A stretch of 13,269 nucleotides of DNA. Source: Cylindrobasidium torrendii FP15055 ss-10. Lineage: Eukaryota; Basidiomycota; Agaricomycetes; Agaricales; Physalacriaceae. Location: the NCBI GenBank assembly GCA_000934385.1, contig KN880881.1:1-13269 (forward strand), given 5' to 3'. Position numbers and translations under genes: made by a program. Positions 8,501-13,269 of this stretch are shown piece after piece. How positions within the stretch are numbered: position 1 is the first letter of the stretch; every line of letters starts with the position of its first letter. Under the pieces are notes generated by a model. That model was given only the letters and a program-made list of their open reading frames with translations. It searched no databases and was not told the DNA's origin.

Positions 8501-10782
8501 GCAAGAGCTCGTTCCCCAAGACCTGACTTCTCGCGCGACCATTGGACTCGCACCTGCTATGAACATGGTAACGCCCCTAACGCCAAACTTTACGACTGCA
8601 AAACCAGCATCCAGACTTCCTGTCGATGCCCTCGCCAATTGGGCAGAGACTGTTTGTATGATGCTTAGTGCGACTGTAACGCCTGAAGTCTCGCAGACCT
8701 TGCTTGCATTGGGAGACCAATTATACACAAACCAGTGGGTTGAGGCTGCACACGTCTGGTAAGTTTCGTTCCGTTGATCGCCTTGACCTATCTAATCAAC
8801 GCACAAGCTATCTCCTTTCTTGCACCACTATCATCGGTCCGGGTGTTTCTTTGCCACCCATCGGGGGGTGTGGGCATCCGACAGCAAGGATGGTCCTCGC
8901 CGGCTCGCGTAATCCTCAGTCATTACCTACCTTCGCCAAAGATCACGACCCGATGATTTTCACTGAGATACTCGAGTTTGCGTTGTCTTTGAATGCACCT
9001 GCAAAAGGACAAGAACCATTCGGAGGACTGCCACATCTTCAAGCATACCGACTGCTGAGAGCCTACTCTTTGGTCGAACTTGGTCACGTCACTGAAGCCA
9101 ACAAGTAGGCTCGTGAATACATTCAATCAATGTTGTCCTAACAATGCACAGGTACTGCGAAGCCATCACCACTGCCATGGCCAAGCCTTCCCCGTATTTC
9201 AATGCAGCACTTCTTGAGACGCTTAAGGATCTTTCGGGACGACTTAATGGCGCTGCCAGCTCAGACAAGAATACCTCGTGGATCAGCAGCAAAGTTGGCA
9301 AAACCAGTCTCGACAGCATTGGTGGCTGGCTAGTCAACAAGCTTGTTGCCGGCGATGGGGATTCTCCGGGACTCCCTCCAGATGACATTGCGAAGCCAGA
9401 GTCTCAAAGCTTCGGCAATACCTTCTCTCAATACAGCACCATTTCCTCGGCGACTCCTTCGGCCAACCCATCACCTCAGTCGAGCAGTACAAACCTGACG
9501 ACAGCGTACAACTTCCCACCGCCGACCCGATCGACCAGCGCAATGGATAATCGCAGAAAGACGCAACAGCTTCCAAGGGTAGCGAGTGCCAGTGCAGCAA
9601 CCACATCGTTTGCTCAGGCCCACGCGTTCAACGCGTACCAGCCTATGAGTACGATGGCGGAGGATCAGACTGTTGGGCCGGACGATGAAGGTCAAGAGGT
9701 GACCTGGTATGGGAATGACATTGGGTACAACAAAACGCCGACCGCGACCAATTATCTCAATCCCAATGGCGCCGCGCCTTCACACGAAGGACTCTTCTCA
9801 CCCATGGGGAACATTCCTTTCAGCCCGATGCCACCCACACAGTCATCGTACGGGAATGGAAACGGCCGCGGTGCAAGGATAGACGAAGACGACGACATGG
9901 AGGATCTTGGCTTTGGTAATTCAAAGCCCAAGAAGGGTGGTGATGATAAGGTCGTGCCCTACGATCCTGGAAACGCGACCCCGCCCGCTTCAGATCCTGA
10001 GGAGGACAAGAAGCGTAGTCAGCCTCAGCGACCAGGTGAGATTAAATCAATGAGTATATTTCGGGAACTTACTGGCGTTTATAGATCCCAAGCCTCAGCA
10101 AGACGCTGGCTCGACGGGAGGGAAGTCGTGGCTCAGTCGGTGGTGGAGCAAAGACCCGAATGCTGGACCAGGACCCGTCAAGGCGAAGCTTGGTCAGGAA
10201 AGCTCCTTCTATTACGACAAGGAACTTAAGAAATGGGTCAACAAAACGGTATGTCGTGTCTACCTTGGTTTTATCTTAGTTGTGTGCTGACGATTATCCT
10301 AGGCTGGTGCAGATGAACCTGCCAAGGCAACGCCACCACCCCCGCCGCCATCTCGCCCACAAACCGCTTCTCCTGGGATGTCTGGTCCCCGGCCGAATGG
10401 GGCTTCAACGCCGCCGCCCCGGTCATCGTCTGCAATGGATCTCTCTGCGCCGCCCAAAAGGGCCATACCGAGAGCGCGTTCGAACCTGGCGCCTACACCT
10501 GAAGATGCGTCGGCACCATCGTCGGCGTCCGCGACGCCTCCCCCACCGATGGGCATGACGCCGCCGCCGCCAAGAGGTATGACACCTCCTGTTGGGCTGG
10601 GACCTCCCTCTTTGCCTGGGTCGAGAGGTATAACTCCTCCGCCGCCAGGCGCTGGAATGGGAGGTCTGATGCCGCCGCCTTCGCCATTGCCTGGTCGACC
10701 GAAGTCGACGACGGGGAAGAAGAGTGTGAGGAGTCGGTATGTGGATGTGTTTGCGCAGGAAGGAGGGTCGCCTGGTGCCTAA
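5510..10782 (+). CDS. SEC16: COPII coat assembly scaffold Sec16
   Basis: Peripheral ER protein that organises exit sites by binding Sec23, Sec24, Sec31 and Sec13. Exons are 5510-5807, 5856-7956, 8007-8449, 8500-8758, 8808-9104, 9152-10035, 10085-10248 and 10303-10782; introns are 47-54 bases and the protein is 1641 residues. The first 620 residues are Pro/Ser/Tyr-rich and probably disordered, with ANAYDPPFP near 180, a YAPP repeat from 246 and four SPxK sites at 450-494. The central conserved domain starts near 634 (PTRALYAPSPSLMG) and carries DPLGRASARIPV and SFGFGGKLVTCF, the best signature. The helical ancestral coatomer element (Sec16_C type) runs about 800-1150, with QTFLIRGQRKQAYHYAL, AAHVCYLLS and LQAYRLLRAYSLVELG. 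The C-terminal region has FYYDKELKKWVNKT (ending at 1482) and then a TPPPP-rich tail. The ATG has G at -3. Splice phases agree at all seven introns. Confidence 0.96.
6293..6512 (+). repeat. Imperfect YAPP-type coding repeat in Sec16
   Basis: About five degenerate units of 12 to 16 residues follow each other, each opening with YAPP or a variant (YAPPPRPPSTSH, YAPPPPMERPLSSASH, YAPPPPPVRPPSTSQ, YAPPAPPIRPPSASLQ, then a diverged FVPP unit). The first tyrosine is residue 246. The DNA is C-rich and diverged between units, so this is an old coding repeat rather than a recent tandem array. It lies in the N-terminal disordered part of Sec16. Confidence 0.8.
6905..7039 (+). other. Cluster of four SPxK sites in Sec16
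   Basis: Within 135 bases there are four full S-P-x-K sites: SPTK at 6905-6916 (S450), SPIK at 6932-6943 (S459), SPVK at 6971-6982 (S472) and SPTK at 7028-7039 (S491). This matches the full consensus of cyclin-dependent kinases. SNPY occurs twice between the sites, suggesting an internally duplicated segment. That the sites are phosphorylated is inference. Confidence 0.7.
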
Positions 10783-11188
10783 AATGCGAGATACGAATCC
10801 TTATGTAGGGTATGGAGATGGTAATGCTTATACTTATGGTTTCTGAAGACTGTTTTTCTCTTGTAAGTGGGCTGGCCTAGTGGGTTAAGTACTGGTGTCA
10901 GGATAAGGTTGAGCGAGGAAGCCGTGGCTATGGTCATTGTCAAGGCCGTGTGTTAACCAGGCTGGGTAGTTGTTGGTTACTTGGACCTATCATGCCTTGT
11001 CCATCTGTCAGTGTAAACTTGAGAGACGACTTGACCGGTATACCCAGTTGCCGGTACCGGCAATCGCAACCGTCAGTCCATCACTGGTAACCGGCACACG
11101 GTAATATATAGCACTTGATTAATACACCCATTCACACGCTGTTGTTTTCTGGCTTTATACTCCCAGCATCCTCTCTGCGGATACCACC
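10783..11188. other. Intergenic region: SEC16 3' end and thioesterase promoter
   Basis: These 406 bases contain no supportable gene. The left part should be the SEC16 3' untranslated region; a TATGTA that could act as a polyadenylation efficiency element lies at 10802-10807. The right part is the thioesterase promoter, with a group of ACCGG/CCGGT elements at 11034-11094, a TATA-like ATATATA at 11104-11110, and a pyrimidine-rich leader ending in CACCATGG. Confidence 0.6.
11034..11110 (+). promoter_or_regulatory. Candidate thioesterase promoter: CCGG elements, 16-bp palindrome, TATA box
   Basis: A perfect 16-base palindrome, TTGCCGGTACCGGCAA, occupies 11048-11063. ACCGG or its complement CCGGT occurs four times: at 11034-11038, 11051-11055, 11056-11060 and 11090-11094. 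ATATATA at 11104-11110 lies about 80 bases before the ATG, a plausible TATA position. CGG triplets at short spacing are the typical target of Zn2Cys6 regulators, a class that controls fatty-acid genes in fungi, but I cannot name the factor. I see no CCTCGG fatty-acid element. Confidence 0.45.
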
Positions 11189-12647
11189 ATGGACGGCGAC
11201 AGCTCCCCCTTAGGTGACCAGGCCGAGCACGAGCTCATTTCGACTGCCTTGGATGTGGAACGCCTTGAAGTGAACATGTTCCGATCCAAGTCTTTGTGGC
11301 TGCCCAGACGCGCGAGAGGTGTTTTTGGAGGGTGCGCAACAGTGGCTGCTCATTGCGTTTAGCTAAATACAATAACCCACAGACAAGTCATTAGTCAAGC
11401 GCTCGTCTCTGCCACCAACTGCGTCGATCCTATCTACGCGCTACATGTTTGTACATCCAATTCCTCCTGCCACAATAGATGACTGACCCAGCATAGTCCA
11501 TGCATGTCAGCCAAATCATCTTTCCCAGTAATGCAACGCATATTCACCCTCAGTGCAGTGTTACTTCCTTCTGAGCGCGTCCCCCGCAACTCCCATCGTC
11601 TACTCCGTGGAAGTTATGCGAACTGGCCGTTCGTACATGACCTGCTCGGTCAAAGCCATCCAGAATGGCGCCATCATTTTTGTCCTTCTGTGCTCTTTCC
11701 AGAAACCCGAACCCTGGCAGCCTGAGATGCAGTGGCAGATGCCTAGTGGTGTGCCCATGCCCGACGAGTGCAGCCTTGAAGAAGATATCTTTCTTGCCGA
11801 TAGCAAGCGCCCAGGAATAGATCCCCGCCTGAAGTATTTTTTTGAGACTTACGCCGAGGTCAGTTTCCATTTCTTTTTGCGACGTAGTGCTTGTTGACAG
11901 TGTCCTGTAGGAACGTCGCCGGAGTCCTATCTCTATCAAACGCGCGGCGGAGCACCAACTAACACCAGAAGGCCATATCAGATATATGTACTGGATGAGA
12001 GCGAAGAGCATACCCAAGTACGATGCACCGTTTCAAAAGGTATGTCGTACGGTCGTACATCGTCTAACTCCAGGTAACGATGCCCCTCAGTGTATCCTGG
12101 CTTATCTATCGGATTTATATTTGTATGGGCCTTTTTCCAGTATCGTGTTCGCAGCCTAACAGTAATCTCTAGCATAATGTCTGTCCCCCGCATGATAGGA
12201 CTCAAACGATGGGCGAAAGGCCCGGATGCCTTGGGACTTGTTGTACGTACACCCACTACCTGTTCAATCAAGCTGATATTCTCCTAGTCGTCTGTCGACC
12301 ACACCATTCATTTCTACGAGTCTGTTGTATTCTTGTTCTCTTCACATAATCATTGCTCATCGCATGCTACAGCAACGACTTTGATTGTGCCGACTGGCTC
12401 TTGTACACTGTGCGCGTCCTGATCCCGCTTTCTCGGTGTTTGCTAACGTCCTACGTAGATGGAAGGTCCCAGGGTTGCCTCTGGGCGTGGGATAGCCCGC
12501 GGACAGGCATGTTTTCTCGTCACTTTGCGATCTTTCGACTCATGACCATAATAGCTGTATACCACGTCGGGCACACTGGTCGCTGTTACAACGCAAGAGG
12601 GCGTGATACGTGCCCAGAGGCGTGACCCCGCGCTCTCGAAACTATAA
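11189..12647 (+). CDS. TES1: Peroxisomal acyl-CoA thioesterase (TesB/ACOT8/Tes1 family)
   Basis: Hydrolyses acyl-CoA to free fatty acid and CoA, expected in the peroxisome alongside beta-oxidation. Exons are 11189-11331, 11383-11446, 11497-11505, 11559-11858, 11911-12039, 12091-12122, 12173-12242, 12288-12319, 12373-12409, 12459-12506 and 12555-12647; the protein is 318 residues, normal for a double-hotdog thioesterase. Hotdog 1 shows ARGVFGGQVISQAL and HSMHCYFLLS, then RTGRSY and LCSFQKPEPWQP. Hotdog 2 shows AYLSDLYF (D223), SSVDHTIHFY (S251/D253) and VTTQEGVIRA (Q302); by family knowledge an Asp, a Ser/Thr and this Gln form the active site. The last three residues, SKL, are a textbook peroxisomal targeting signal type 1. 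The ATG sits in a strong CACCATGG context. Two oddities are a 9-base exon 3 and a GC-AG last intron. Many introns carry CTAAC or CTGAT-like branch sites. Confidence 0.95.
11497..11505 (+). other. 9-base micro-exon (exon 3 of the thioesterase)
   Basis: TCCATGCAT encodes Ser-Met-His. It is flanked by introns of 50 bases (11447-11496, GT...ATAG) and 53 bases (11506-11558, GTCAGC...GCAG). The three residues complete the family motif HSxHCYF between CAT at the end of exon 2 and TGT at the start of exon 4, which is why I include it. Skipping it keeps the frame but removes a conserved part of the first hotdog fold. Confidence 0.82.
12507..12554 (+). other. GC-AG intron (last intron of the thioesterase)
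   Basis: The donor is CAG followed by GCATGT and the acceptor is ATAATAG, 48 bases in all. No GT donor nearby restores the strongly conserved continuation LYTTSGTLVAVTTQEG. If the intron is kept, the frame reads 12 extra codons and stops at TGA 12543-12545, so the catalytic Gln motif and the SKL signal are both lost. Confidence 0.82.
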
Positions 12648-13269
12648 TCATAGATCTATTTACTCTAGCTAGGAATGATACTGGCTCTGACCCCCGATCA
12701 CAAAATGAGGGTGTAACACAAAATCGTGTTTTTGCGGAGACCCGACACGACGAGTCCTGGCGTAATCTTCGGTATATACAATGGTAGCTCTCATCATGTT
12801 ATTTGATTTATCTCGAGAAGAACGGTGCAGCTCATGAAGGGTGATGTCAAGAACTGTGCGTTGAACTAGAGCATTTTGACATTCAGGTGATACTACGACC
12901 TCCCAAAATTATGGGAAACTCACAGGATACAATTACAGAGTGCTTGAGGCGGCATATACTAAGAGCAGGACATAAGATGCCCTTGTACGCAAGGAAAAGC
13001 CCATCTCTCAGGGCGTGTGACAAGTCTGCCGATATGCCGATATGCCGGAGCGATCCGCTATTGACTTGCTTCATTTCACCAGGCTATCATTGCTTGATAC
13101 TGTTTAAAACTTGGAGGAAGTACTTAAATACTGCCTATCATCTCTTCGGTTGATTTCTTTGCTGTTTCTGAGGCACTAGTTTGCTAGCGACGCCACCTCG
13201 GCATATCGGTAGGATGTGACATTTGTGTGACAAAGTTTTGTGATCCCCGCGAATTAAGAGTACCGATCC
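12648..13269. other. Intergenic region at the right end, no supportable gene
   Basis: These 622 bases follow the thioesterase stop. Short open frames of 60 to 90 codons exist on both strands near 12883-13153, but none shows a recognisable motif, a splice-supported extension or protein-like composition. The stretch includes the thioesterase 3' untranslated region at its left. It also holds two inverted-repeat pairs: GATCACAAAA at 12696-12705 with its complement at 13236-13245, and CCGATATGCCGA at 13029-13040 with its complement at 13198-13209. A short tandem GCCGATAT occurs at about 13028-13043. A degenerate small transposon is possible but unproven. Confidence 0.5.

Noticed and set aside
12353..12625. 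90-codon plus-strand frame as a separate small gene
   Set aside because: It runs through the exons and introns of the thioesterase 3' end, partly in the wrong frame; the spliced model gives strongly conserved motifs and SKL instead.
12883..13153. Two overlapping frames of 63 and 88 codons on opposite strands
   Set aside because: No recognisable domain, no splice-supported extension, and they overlap each other almost fully, as expected for chance open frames.
1..13269. tRNA, rRNA or other structured RNA genes
   Set aside because: GTTCGAA-like words (for example near 3003, 7306 and 10478) lie inside coding sequence without matching acceptor or anticodon arms; I found no cloverleaf on either strand by eye.
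1..13269. A new multi-gene system or biosynthetic cluster
   Set aside because: All four genes are recognisable housekeeping families from unrelated processes, with no transposase, regulator or accessory partner, so adjacency alone does not support a joint system.

Overview
The window reads as nuclear DNA of a basidiomycete fungus, most likely an Agaricomycete. Genes are close together and lie on both strands. Almost every gene is cut by many very short introns of 45 to 57 bases, many with CTAAC, CTAAT or CTGAC-like branch sites just before the acceptor. I could rebuild four complete protein-coding genes exon by exon; in each, the splice phases close and the joined frame is open from ATG to stop. 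All product calls come from recognising motifs by eye, since no search could be run.

Left to right: (1) 376-3631, plus strand, six exons, 987 residues: a ferric/cupric reductase of the FRE/NOX flavocytochrome family with a large low-complexity insertion in its NADP-binding half. (2) 3942-5382, minus strand, five exons, 411 residues: a SET-domain protein lysine methyltransferase of the Rubisco-LSMT/SETD3/Rkm type, convergent with gene 1. (3) 5510-10782, plus strand, eight exons, 1641 residues: the COPII scaffold Sec16, divergent from gene 2 with only 127 bases between the start codons. (4) 11189-12647, plus strand, eleven exons, 318 residues: a TesB/ACOT8/Tes1-type acyl-CoA thioesterase ending in the peroxisomal signal SKL. 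The last 622 bases hold no gene I can support.

The four genes belong to different processes (metal uptake, protein methylation, ER export, peroxisomal lipid metabolism). I see no pathway cluster and no sign of a mobile, defence or secondary-metabolite locus; this looks like ordinary housekeeping gene order. The points most worth a second look are fine-scale. In the thioesterase these are a 9-base micro-exon and a GC-AG intron whose retention would remove both the last catalytic motif and the peroxisomal signal. In the reductase they are the long insertion, introns that can be read through, and a perfect hairpin whose loop starts with the stop codon. In Sec16 there is a cluster of four SPxK sites.
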